Shown here: one piece after another, positions 33,473 through 44,858 of the stretch
Layout: each line of letters begins with the position of its first letter
Position numbering within the stretch: the stretch's first letter is position 1
Origin: Calvatia gigantea
Lineage: Eukaryota; Basidiomycota; Agaricomycetes; Agaricales; Lycoperdaceae
Assembly: GCA_025093985.1 (NCBI GenBank)
Contig: JACAAK010000003.1
Span: 3,038,001-3,102,000 of the forward strand
Direction of reading: 5' to 3'
DNA: 64,000 bases
Translations under genes and position numbers: made by a program
Notes under the pieces: generated by a model
What the model was told of the DNA's origin: nothing
Seen by the model: only the letters and a program-made list of their open reading frames with translations
Database searches by the model: none

Positions 33473-36400
33473 ATGTGGGAGCGTACCCTTCAGGACCTCA
33501 TCCGTGGACTGCGTGCCAACAAAAAAGACGAGTCGAAATTTATAGCGAGAGCGGTCGATGAAATTAGGCAAGAAATAAAGAACGATGACATGGAGCTCAA
33601 AGCAGGAGCCGTCTTGAAACTTACATATGTACGGTATCACACCTCCCGTCACTTCCGACTGAATCCATTGTCTTCTCCAGCTGGATATGCTTAGGTTATG
33701 ATATGAGCTGGGCTTCTTTCCATGTCATAGAAACTATGTCGTCGCCCAGGTTTCACCTGAAAAGTGTTGGGTATCTCGGAGCGGCCCAGTCTTTCAACGA
33801 GGATACAGATGTGCTGATGCTGACAACAAACCTTTTGAAAAAAGTAAGGGTTGGCACTACTGCGTGAAAATATTGCCAACTAATGTTGAACTTGACTATT
33901 TGATATCAGGATTTAAGCTCTAATCCTAGCGACATCGCTGTGACACTAAATGGACTGTCGGCAATCATTACACCAGATCTCGCTCGCGATCTCATATCCG
34001 AGCTTGTTGCCATGCTCAACCATTCTCGTCCTCATATCCGCAAACGAGCTATCTTGGCAATATACAAGGTCCTCGAAAAATATCCCGAGGCGACTCCTCA
34101 CGCTCGGCCACGTTTGATTGAAAAATTGGACGATTTAGATCCGGGTACGCTCAGGATTTCCCGCAGACGATCTTGCGTCTCAAATTCCAGTAGGTGTTGT
34201 TGCAGCCACAGTGAACGTGTTGTGCGAGCTAGCAAGACGGAATCCCCAGGATTATCTGACTCTGGCACCGCAATTATTCCACCTCCTAACAACCTCGACC
34301 AATAATTGGATGTTGATTAAAATAATCAAATTGGTGAGACAATCCTCGAGATATCCCGCGTTGTTTTAATCAGATAGTAGTTTGGTTCACTATCCCCATA
34401 CGAACCTAGGCTCGTCAAAAAGCTACAGCCGCCAATCACTGAACTCATTTCAACGACACCTGCAATCTCCCTGTTATATGAATGTGTCCACACGTGCATT
34501 ATTGGAGGGATGTTGCAAGGTCCTTCCGGTGACTCGTTAGCCAAGCTTTGCGCTTCAAAGCTGGCTGCCTTCATCCAAGACACGGATCAGAACTGTGCGT
34601 TGCCCCTAATAAGCTTGTGATACACTCTAACAGTTTGTCAGTGAAGTACATCGCTCTACTGGCAATGGCTAAGATCGTGCCATCCCATCCGCACCTTGTC
34701 GCCGAGTACCAGGATACCATACTTGCAAGCGTCAATGACCAGGATATCAGCATTCGCATGCGTGCGCTGGATCTCGTAACTGCGATGGTAAGTGCGAAAC
34801 CGCTAATTCCCTTCGAAAATATCCTCACGTCCTATCAGGTAAACAGAAGCAACCTACAATCTATCGTACAGCAGCTCCTTTCCCATCTCGTCCCAGACAC
34901 GTCATCGTCACTACCAGCTGCTACAGAAGCCCTCGTAAGAACTTCCACCAACCCCTCTAGTCATCTATCCTCTCCAAGTCAATCGCCAGCGTACCGTCTC
35001 ATATTGTGCCAACGTATACTTTCTATCTGTTCACAATCGACATATGAGAACATCACCAACTTTGAATGGTACCTCTCCGTGCTCATCGATCTTGCGCATA
35101 TAGCCAATGTCGATGTCGGGACCGAAATCCGGGACCAGTTAGTAGATGTCGCAGGGCGTGTCCGTGGGGCGAGGCGCTATGCAGCGGAATTAATGTATTC
35201 GGTGCTCGCTGATGATTCAATGATTCAAAATGTTGGAGAGGACGGAAGTTGTTCTGAGATTCTATGGGCCGCTGCCTGGATAGTTGGCGAATACTGCACG
35301 TGAGTCCATATGTTGTTTGTGCATAATCTTTTACCCACTTATACTGTCTTCGTAAGAGAGCTTTCGGCACCTGAAAGATCGCTGCAGTACCTACTCCAAG
35401 CAGATATCGTTCATCTCCCCCCAGAAACCATTTCTGTCTATATTCAAGCCGCGATCAAGGTCTTTGGGTTGTGGGCCTCAGAATCAGCGCAACGATGGGA
35501 CGAGGGTGACTTGCCGACCGTTAAGAGCGCAGTGGAGAGGATATCAGACCGAATGGGCACCCTGGTTACCAGTCCACACATTGAGGTTCAAGAACGGGTG
35601 CGTTCCTAATCGCATCCCAACAACACCTCCACTGACAGTTGTGAATAGGCTGCAAACGTCCGTCAGCTCTGTAATTTCATCATTGCTGATCTGAGCAACC
35701 ATCGCCCGAAACACCCTACGTCAGCTTATCCCGTGCCAGGACCATCAACCTCCCTGGATGAAGGGATGATATCCCAGGATATCAATTTCCCAAAGTCTTT
35801 GTACCTCATCCATCCACTCTTCTCAACATACGAGCTCAACCCCGTTGCCCCTCATGCTCAAGCGAGCGTTCCCGTCCCTGCTGGTCTAGACCTCGATGCT
35901 TGGATAGTGCCTCCGCCGCAAGAACCAGTCGCCACAACAGAGCGAGTGGCAGAGAAAAAGAAGAAGAGTAAGAAAGGGAAGGAAGAGGCGAGCGGAAAGA
36001 AATCGAAAGGTTCTTCTAAGAAGAAATTGAAACAAGTGGAACTGCTTCAGGACGGCGATGTGCTCACACCTGTTGATCCTGATGTCGAGACGCCGGAAGA
36101 GCGCGAGCGGGTGAGTGTGCTTGCCTTCTTTCTCGACACAGTACTAACTACGAATCTTCACGCAGCGGAAAGCAGAGAGGAGGGAACAGCTAAAAGATGA
36201 CCCATACTACATTTTAGATGATCAACCTCCAAAGCCAACCGAAGATGTTGACGCCATTCCCATGGTGCACTTAGAGAATATGCCATCACTACTACCTGGT
36301 ATGCTGTTTTTCTATACCACGATGATGCCAGCTAACGGTCGAAGATGACTCAATGGCCCGCAAACCGATCCTTCGAGCAGCAGCGCCAGAATTTGCTTCT

Positions 36401-36691
36401 TCGTCCAACACCTTCATCGTTGAAAGGGAAGGCGAGATGCCTGAAAATGCCGCATCACAAACAGCGGAGACCAGTCATCCTGGTTCCGGACAAGGCACAC
36501 CGTTTAACAGCGGCAGTCTGCCGAACCCCACCTATTTATCATCCTTCCCGCCGTATGAGACTGTCGATGATACAAGGACGAACACACCAGAACCCATAAA
36601 GGTTGTACGGTCCAAGAAAAAGGCCGCAGGTGTGCAGAAGGATAAGAAGACGAAAAAACGGTCGGCAAACATATCCGCGACGACGGAATAG
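33473..36691 (+). CDS. APL5: AP-3 complex subunit delta (apparent frameshift at 33693)
   Basis: Large subunit of the AP-3 adaptor, which sorts cargo from Golgi/endosomes to the vacuole. The start MWERTLQDLIRGLRANKKDE is canonical. HEAT-like adaptin repeats follow: LKSVGYLGAAQSFNEDTDV, LMLTTNLLKKDL, HIRKRAILAIYKVLEKYPE, GVVAATVNVLCELARR, WMLIKIIKLFGSLSPYEPRL, LKYIALLAMAKIVPSHP. The hinge is Pro/Lys-rich, with KKKKSKKGKEEASGKKSKG. The adaptin block KLTY|LDML-GYDMSWASFHVIE is broken: CTGGATATGCTT is in one frame and GGTTATGAT in the next, as if A33693 were extra. No intron explains it. The rest of the gene (about a dozen introns) reads through. Confidence 0.92.
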
Positions 36692-36967
36692 TAATAGCCA
36701 AATAAGGTGCTTCATGATGTAGCGGATTGGTCAAAATTATCAGTGGATTCACAAGTAGGATACTACTGCAGAGGGGTAGTCATTGGTATATGGACCAAAG
36801 ATGGATAGTAATCAATGAGGCGGGGGATGGATGAGATGGTAAATAGAATTGGACTATTCCGACGAGAAGATGCGTGCGGTGCGAGACGGAGGGTGAACTG
36901 GAGACAAAGACCAAAAAGAAAGATGATAGCAAAGGGATTAGTAGGGCGGATGCAGAACAGGTCGCCT

Positions 36968-39174
36968 TCACGGAACATCCTCCACATGTTCAACGGAATC
37001 CACTATTTCGTTGACAAGTTCTAACGTAACCCCCGGAATGATACGCTCTGCCTCGGTAAATGCCCTCTGTAAAGCACTGAGAGCGATCCTCGCTTCTTGA
37101 GAGGAGACTCTAGGGAACAGCTGTAATGGCAACTTAAGTGATCGCGATAGGTAGCCGCGTAGTAATCACTCACTGAGGCGATGGCAGGAAGTACTACGGA
37201 GTCTAACATCGTCGTATCGGGAAGGTCTTCCTCAAGTTGCATGGCCGCCATCTTCTGGTGCAGACCCCCGGTCTTAGCCGAATAGGTATCTACATACTGG
37301 TCACCGTAGTCCTCATATTCGTCTGAGAGCTCTCTCTCGACAAGGCGGTGATTCCCTTGGGGAACTGCGTAATCCGTAGCGATTGGTTGTCCCCGACTGC
37401 TATTAACGCTCTTTTCTGGGGCGTGTCTGACGGTACCTTGCTCAAAACGTTGCTTGGACGGGCTTGAGGGTGTAGGCGAGGGAAGAGGTGGAAGATCGCC
37501 TTTGGCGGTAGTAGATGACGATGTCGAGAGGGAAGCATTTACTTGACGGGCTCGTACGGACCCGTCTGACTCATCTGAGCCTCGGCGTCGCGGAAGATCG
37601 TCGTTTTCCCAAGTGAGAGGGGGCCCAGATACCTTGACCGAGCTCCTTCCAATAGTTCGCCCTCCGTGACGAACCGTACCAAAGTCCCACAAATCCTCCA
37701 TATCACCATTGCCATTTCTGTTTTAAAAAATAATGAATGATAGTTTGTGCGTATGAAGGGTATTGGCATACATATCTGCAATGTCTGGGTGAAGCTCCTC
37801 CTCTTCCGCTCTCTCCCCTCCTTCCGCTTTCCATCTTTCATGGCGATCGATGAGCTCTGTCAAGTAACTCGTTTTCTTCGCCATTCGAATAAATTTGTGT
37901 TTCAATAATTCTCTTGCAGTGGGGCGCTGAAAGAACGGGGAGTCATTGGAACGTTACTCTGTCCGAGGAGTGAATGCATACATCACGAGGGTCCCTTTGA
38001 AGGCAGCAAGCTACGAACTCACGGAAGGCCTTTGAAAAGTTACCTTCTAGTGCGGGGGGAGGGTTTTTGGGTATAAGGAACAAGACCTAGGCAAGAGATA
38101 AAATTTCAGTGAAGCAGAAATAAGGAGATCAGTACCTTCATTGGATGAAGCTCCGCATATGGTGGCTCTCCCTTTGCAAGTTCTATTGCTGTGATGCCCA
38201 AACTCCATATATCGGCTTTATGGTCATAACCACTTTGCTTAATAACTTCAGGCGACATCCAATACGGGGTTCCAACGAACGTATTCTTCTTCGCCGAGAG
38301 AGTGCCTGAAAGCTGTCCGGAGACACCAAAGTCGGCTAGTTTCACATCTCCCCCAGCGGACAGCAGGATGTTTGCAGCTACACGAGAAATATTAGGCAAA
38401 GCACGTTGAAACGAAACACGAAGGCGTGCCTTTGATGTCACGATGGAGTTTGCCCTCTGTGTGTAGATAATCCAATCCTCGCAACAACTCCCTAACAATA
38501 ATGGCGATGTACTCTTCTCGAAAGACCCCAGGCTTCATCTATGAAAAATGAATGCATATTAGGACAATTTAAGAATTGGGGATCATAGGAGTAATTACCA
38601 AATCAGAGCAAGAACCACCAGAGCAATACCTGTCGGAAAGAGTTAAACTTTTGCACGCCCGCCCGAGAAACAGGACAACGCCTACTCCATGACAATCCAT
38701 AAATGGGATCCTTTGAGGAAGGAACCGTGGTACCTGAGACGGGGTGATTAACCCGACAAACGAAGCAGATCAGACGACCAACTTTGTGACATGGGGTGAA
38801 TCAAGTTGAGAGAGGATCTGTATCTCCTGCTGAATATCCTCAATTTCGTCTTCAGCGCTTTCGAGGTCGATGATTTTGATCGCGACAGTTTTCTGTGTTC
38901 GCTTATCAAACCTATCGGCGGGGTCACATTGGATAGATGGGGGATGTGACGATAGACTGACCCCTTATAGACCTCTCCAAAGGATCCTTTTCCTGCGTGA
39001 GTTTAAGCCGTGTGTTAGTAGGTTTACAAAGGAGCGTGAAGTGCAAGTAATTAACGCACCAATTCTATTTTGTTTAACATATAAATCCTCCGGATCCTGG
39101 GTGCGTGTGTCCTAGCATCGTCGATGCGATCGTTAGTCGATCAAGGATAGCTTGGATGCCAAGGCGCGTACCAT
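36968..39174 (-). CDS. Ste20-like germinal-centre kinase (GCK-III, MST3/Don3-like)
   Basis: Ser/Thr kinase of the MST3/4-SPS1 group, which acts in septation, polarity and STRIPAK/SIN-type signalling. The kinase starts [14 protein letters not shown], then [10 protein letters not shown] (P-loop), [10 protein letters not shown] (Lys), [22 protein letters not shown] and the activation segment [38 protein letters not shown] and [20 protein letters not shown] complete it. A Ser-rich linker of about 180 residues and a conserved C-terminal helix ([20 protein letters not shown]) follow. The first coding exon is the ATG alone (39172-39174). The intron 38378-38429 has a GC donor, needed to restore HRDIKAANILL. 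Fungal orthologues include Don3 and Kic1-type kinases; which one is not resolved. Confidence 0.93.
38378..38429 (-). other. GC-AG intron in the GCK-III kinase
   Basis: A 52-nt intron with minus-strand donor AAAG|GCACGC and acceptor GTGTAG|CTGC. Splicing creates the catalytic-loop string HRDIKAANILL. No GT donor gives this frame. Confidence 0.75.
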
Positions 39175-41567
39175 AATTCCCTAACTACGAAATGAGGAAT
39201 AACTGTTGTCCGTCGCTGGTGTCCGGGCTCGTGAATTGAGTGAGAATGGTTGGTGCAGTGCGGCAGAATGGGGGGGGTGCTATTTGTGGAGGGAAATGTG
39301 ACGAGGAATGGATTGGAGCAGCACGGAGGTGGAAGAGATGAAAGAGATGGTGGAAAGGGGAGGGGGTGAATGGAGAGGGGAGTGACTTAATTAATGCACC
39401 TCAAGAGCGCAGCCAGCGCGACCGTCTTAATCAACCACCGTCACAGTTGCTATATATGGCAACAGGTGGCCGACCCCCGCTTCCGAGTCGCTGCGCCAGT
39501 ATCCCGGTCACACTCCCTAGGCGCTGTACTCTCGGACCCGTTTCCCCATCTTTTGGTTTTCGGTTCGAGGCACTACGCTTCTCTCCAATAACTGACTTCA
39601 AGTATGCTTCGAGGCTTGAAACGCGAGTTATTTGCCCTGCTTGTTGCTCTCCATTTGGAATGAAGATGAATATATTCCATCTCATTCAGCCAAACCAGCA
39701 TGGCATTTTCAAGGGAGAAGAGATGGAAGTGTCCGTTGGACATACCTAGCCACTCCTGACCTGCTAAGGGTGTTTCGGCACGAGCCCTGCGCGGATGGCT
39801 TGCCCATGACATGGATGACAGGATAAAAGTAAGGTACGCTTCTGACCTCCCGAGTTACCCTCTCTGGATTTCAAGCTTCAAGCTTCAAGCTTCATGTCCG
39901 ATACCATAATTCAGAAGATCGTGTTCCTATGACTCGAGCGCCCGATCAATTTCCTTGGGGCTTCTCTCGTAACTATTTACCCAACAAGAAAAAAACTCCC
40001 AGAAAGCGGTCGACACACAGTAGCACGAGACCATATCTCTCACCTTTCGGTATCCAATGAACAGATCGGCCTTTTATACAACGTTCGGTGGCCATTAAGC
40101 ATGACTACGCCACTTCTCGGTGGTTTTCAGAATATGATGTACCACATGTACTTCTCCTGTACAGTTATTAACAGCCTCACCGACCTCTTATCAATGATGT
40201 TTCTCTGATGATCCACAACCATCTTGACGGACAAACGAGGCAACAACATTCGTGACATATGCATCGTGCGCCTATCACTCGGGGTTCAACAGACCATCCT
40301 TCTTCGCTGCTCAGCGTCTACACAGAAGCGGTGATAATAGCAACTCCAACGCTCAGATTATACCATTACGACCGCGGTGTATCCTCACCACATAAACTCA
40401 CCACATAAAACGTATCTACCAGCTACCCTCTCGTGAATTTTGAGGTCAAGGATCACAGTTCTCAGGATTAACCTATTTTTGCGCTGCGATGACTGCGGTC
40501 CTGTGGGACTGAGAAGACCCCGACAACTCACTTCCCATCACACGCCGCCCCCCCAAGTCTCCAAAGATATCCGGCACAAACCACTGGGTTATCATTAGCC
40601 GGAGACATACACACCGTCGTGATATACCACATGCCTTGATGGAGTCATAGACTCGGTAACTGTCGAAATATGCCTGCCTCAATTGGTTCCTGTCTCGTCG
40701 GGCATTGGGTTGAGGAAAACCCGTTCAGGTCCGTTTTTGTACATTCCTTCCCTCATTCATGAACGGTAGATTCTAGCTCCCGACTATCACCGCTGCTGTG
40801 TTGTACTTGGTCTTCGGTCATGAGCCGCCTGAGTCAACGGCGCAGTCCTCTATCAACCGCAGGAAATAAGAGTTTAGTCGGGTCCCGACTTAAGAAAGCA
40901 CCACCCAAACATCCATAATTACTTCCTACTATAATTAGCACCAGACTTACCAAAAATGCACGACAAGATCTATGTATCTCATATTTCAAATCTCGTAGTC
41001 ACTCGTGATCGCACAGAACCATGTTGTTAAATAGTTGTTAAATGGCGATGTATCCGGAGAACCGTCGTAGTCGCTCAACGCGGTAAGCCGCTGGTAAATT
41101 CTGTTAGGAGATACTTACCTATCCGAATGTCCGAGTATCTCTTGTCCTAGACGTCTCCTCGGAAGAAATGTATCGTCCCTTTGTGACCGGCCCTGATCTT
41201 GATTCCATATGTTTGACTCGCCCGTCGATCAAACTCGCCCGATGGAGGAAGGGTCCGGACACTGAAAATTCCAATTGTTATAGTGAGGGAACCATTACTA
41301 TACAAAGAGCGTGCAGACACCGTTGTTGTCGAAGTATTACAAGTGCTGAGCGGGGTGGGCAGAGTGTATTTATACACCCCAACATCAGACAAGCGGATTT
41401 CTGGAGTTACCAAAGCCATGGGTCGGAACATCCAACAGGACCACGACCCAGAGTCTCGGGACGCTGAGCATGTGAGATGAAGATAGACGGAACGAGATGG
41501 ACAGGCCAAAAAAAGACAGGCATTAATTTCGTTAGTGCAGGTTCTCTATGTTAATGGAGTGGTAGGT
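39175..41567. other. 2.4 kb gene-poor intergenic region
   Basis: The longest gap in the window. Short ORFs on both strands (for example 39366-39749 + and 40473-40682 -) show no domain, biased codon use or intron structure. No transposase, reverse transcriptase or terminal repeats seen. It contains the 7-nt tandem at 39870-39894. It could hold a non-coding transcript, which sequence alone cannot show. Confidence 0.5.
39870..39894 (+). repeat. TTCAAGC tandem repeat
   Basis: Three perfect copies of TTCAAGC plus TTCA. The unit contains AAGCTT, so the array is close to palindromic. It is not inside a gene. Confidence 0.9.
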
Positions 41568-43529
41568 CTAGATGAGGAATGTGTGTGAATGTGTGATAGG
41601 TGGGGAATCATCAATCTTGGTCAATCCAATGGCACTGAAAACAATTATAATATGATCAATTTTGGTTTTCGATGCTCCTAGAGGCAGGACGGGGTTAGCA
41701 CTCGACTTTTCTCGAACACATCGACTCCGACTGACTGGTATATGCGAAGTTTCGTGATCTACGTGTACGAATGCTCTTTCGACATTAGGGAGTACTTCAA
41801 TCTTGTCCTGGAGTTGTTGACTGATGTCATGAGCTTTCCATAATGGTATGTTGGCGCCCATAACGACATCTATTTCCACGAAATATTCCTATAAGATCTG
41901 CGGTCAGGAAGCATTCTAGGGCATCTAATTTACCGTAGGACTTACTGGTCCACTATGATATGCACGGACTGTATCTACCTTTATAATTTCATCACTAAAT
42001 GTAGTCGCCTTGTAGATCAAAAGTTGAAGGAATTCATGTGGCGCGGATTTTCCGGCAAGAAGCTCGAATTGCCCGTAGATTGTGCGTGCCCACGCGACGA
42101 TGATGCCAGCGGAAATCTACCGTGAGTAAGCGAGAGTCCTGATCGGCCGAAAGGACTTGATACCCACGATGATACCACCCATAGGGTCGAGGTCTAACGT
42201 GTTGTGTGAGTGGGAGGGGTAAGAGCAGGAGATCATTGTACGAACACCAGCGAAGCTTGCTGCCACCGGTGGACATCAAAATACCTTGAGACATATTGAT
42301 AAGTCGAGCCACTGATGAATAGAAAAGTCCCACCAAAAGAATTGATCCATAGGTCGTTGCGATGGTCCTCCCAAAGAACCTGGACTTGGCTGGAACTCTT
42401 ACGGATTGAGAACGAGTAGACAAAGAGAATAAACTTGACAACTGCAGCAGGGGTGTGAGAAAGGCATGTGGGGATTCGTAGTAAGGTGGGACTTGCGCAA
42501 AGCAGCTCCAACTGCAATAATGGAAGGGAGGTGGAAAGCTTGGAGATCGTCGCCTTCTTTTGTGACGATGGTCCTTATGGACTCCACAATGACGACGAGG
42601 CTGACAGAAGCCATGCTTTTTCGTGGACAGGTGAGTTTCGACACGTTTTAAAAGGGCGAGGCATGCTTACAGGGAACCTGGAAGGGGATCAGGAATAGGG
42701 ATGAAATTTGAATTGGGAGAACTTGCCATAGACAATGTTACCAATGGTCTCGAGGCGGGATCCTCCGACGGGCCATTTATTAGAATCAAGTTTCTGGGCT
42801 TTCCTGTGCAACCAAAACAAGACGACATTGCTTCCGATATCAAACACGGAATCGATGCCGGTGGCCAAGAGGGACAGGGATAAAGAGGATATGGCAGCAT
42901 ACACTGTTGAGGTGATAAGCGAAGATCGATAAGACAGTGCGTTGGGGGGCTCACTCTGCAATACACACAGTGCAACATTGGCGGCGAGACTACCGTAGAC
43001 AGCGATTTTTACCTGGGACCAGGGGTTGGCGGGAGGAGGAAGGGGGAAAAGGAGAAAGGTGTCATTACTGGTAGACGCGCAGCCTCTTCTTCGGACTGCG
43101 CTTCCTCTGTATGCTCTTCCATAGGTTTGAGAAGGGAGGTAATTAGCTAGGGGATGATACCGATGAGGGGCGGGGATCCGGAAGGGTAGAATTTAAAGTC
43201 ACTGACATTATTCTGCCTGGTTTGGTACTTGGCAATACGCTTGCCCTTTCTCCTATGGCGGAGCTGGGCAAGGGTTTCATTGTCAACAAATCCGTCTCGA
43301 AATTGATAAGGGTCGGAGGGCAGGATACTGCCGGGGGCGGAGGCCCTTTCAATATCAGGCTCCAATTTAAAAGGCTGATCTGGTACCACTGGGTCGGGGG
43401 TCTGATGAAAGGGCGAAGGGGGTTGAGGTTGAGGGTTTATCTGGTTAAGAAAAGAGTGCAAAAACGGACTTTTCTTGTGACTGAGGACTTGGAGGTGGAT
43501 GCAGAGGCCGAATCATGGCTGTTGACCAT
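41568..43529 (-). CDS. cation diffusion facilitator family transporter
   Basis: Predicted divalent-metal/H+ antiporter (Zn, Mn or Fe) of an intracellular membrane. A cytosolic N-terminus has DPYQFRDGFVDNETLAQLRHR, then LKPMEEHTEEAQSEEEAARL. Transmembrane helices follow: KIAVYGSLAANVALCVLQMY, then SLLATGIDSVFDIGSNVVLF with the DxxxD metal site. HRKAQKLDSNKWPVGGSRLE, SIIAVGAALGVKFILFVYSF, DHRNDLWINSFG (second metal site), YLDPMGGIIISAGIIVAWA and the C-terminal domain VRAYHSGPEYFVEIDVVM complete the fold. The start is uncertain: ATG at 43529 (MVNSHDSASAS) needs a short 42-nt intron to enter the INPQPQP frame. Metal specificity is not readable; MMT/CzcD-type is plausible. Confidence 0.88.
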
Positions 43530-44858
43530 AGCGAATATTGGCAACGAGGTGCAACCGACGAGAAAGAGGAAGAAGGAAGAGGTTGTGGGAAGAACCAGAA
43601 CAACGGGACTCGGGTGATCTGATCAACCCAATCTCCCCTAAACACAGCTTACCACTTCCTCGGATCGATCCCCTGCTCTGGTCAACAGCATTTGCTCACG
43701 TGCACACTCAGTCCCATGTCCTCCTCCTCCCTCACCAGTCTTGCACCTCTCTTCATCGTCCTTGCAATTCTCGGGTATCCAACCTCTCTTGCTTTCTCTT
43801 GCACCCACCACTGATATCACACAGCTTTGCCGCTTTGTTTTGGTGTCTCATTTCCTCTTGCCTTGGAGCCCCAATTCTCCATGCGCTCACCGGTCGCCCA
43901 TCGAGGACACCCAAGAATTCACCGCACACGCGCGCAAGAGGAATTGTGGGAAATGGAATTTAGAGATTAACAGCAATTAACAGCTCGTCGATACCCCCTC
44001 ATTAAAAATCGGAGACGTTATAATTTTCCATCAGCTCCACCCTTTCTTCGCTGCCGCTGGCATGCCGCCAGAAAGTGCAGTTTGTAGATACTTCAGACAG
44101 CTGATAGGTTCCTCCAAGCACGGTACTGCTAACGTGACGTCCGTACTAAATACAGTCTTATCCCCGGAATTCTTACAACTCTCCAGATCCTCATAATGCC
44201 ATATGTTGTATTGCTCCGGTATTGCCCAAGACTCTTCAGTTTCAATTCTCGAGGATGTGATTAGCGCTCATAGTTCATGCACATGGAGAGGAAGTGGAAC
44301 TCCTATCGATGGACACATGAGCGATAATCCGCCTCGCTAAGTTCTTTGGCCCACATAAGAACACCTTCGCCCCTCGTTCCCTCGCTACCCATGACCCATT
44401 CCCTAGCCACTGAGTCCGAGTTCATTTTCCTTACCACTTGTCCGTGGTAATTGCATTCTACCCAGTTCCAGGTACTTGGGCTATCTATACAATCACCAAT
44501 TACACCCTTGTCCGGCTCTTTGACTCTCCAGAAATACCCTCTCCTCGTTGTTGACCCGCGGTGGTGTGTGCTGCACCCAGCCTCAGCATCGGTTCCCATA
44601 CCCCCCTCTATCTAGTGCGTAAACTCCTCATAGCTTCTATAATAGTACTTGTACGAGTGGGTACTATACACGTGTAAAAATTCAATGCTACTTGTCACCC
44701 CCGACTTTTGTCATACGTCGTTTGTTTGTGATACACAGCATCTGATCGCAACCGCTTAGGTTGCTAGGCGCTCAGCGGTCGAGCGACACCAAGAACAGAT
44801 GCCACCGCATTGACCACTTGTCTTTCAAACCCCCCCCCCCCCAAACCTTTCTTGAACC
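43530..44858. other. 1.3 kb divergent intergenic region
   Basis: Promoter space of the cation transporter (-) and the glycosyltransferase-like gene (+). Pyrimidine-rich stretches occur near both ends, and a C13 tract lies at about 44830-44842. No gene recognised. Confidence 0.5.
44830..44842 (+). repeat. poly-C tract in a 5' UTR
   Basis: An uninterrupted run of about 13 C ending 16 bp before the ATG at 44859. Such tracts are prone to length error in sequencing. Confidence 0.85.

Noticed and set aside
39366..39830. Overlapping ORFs of 60-127 codons in the gene-poor region
   Set aside because: No domain, no consistent frame and no splice-supported extension; likely chance ORFs.
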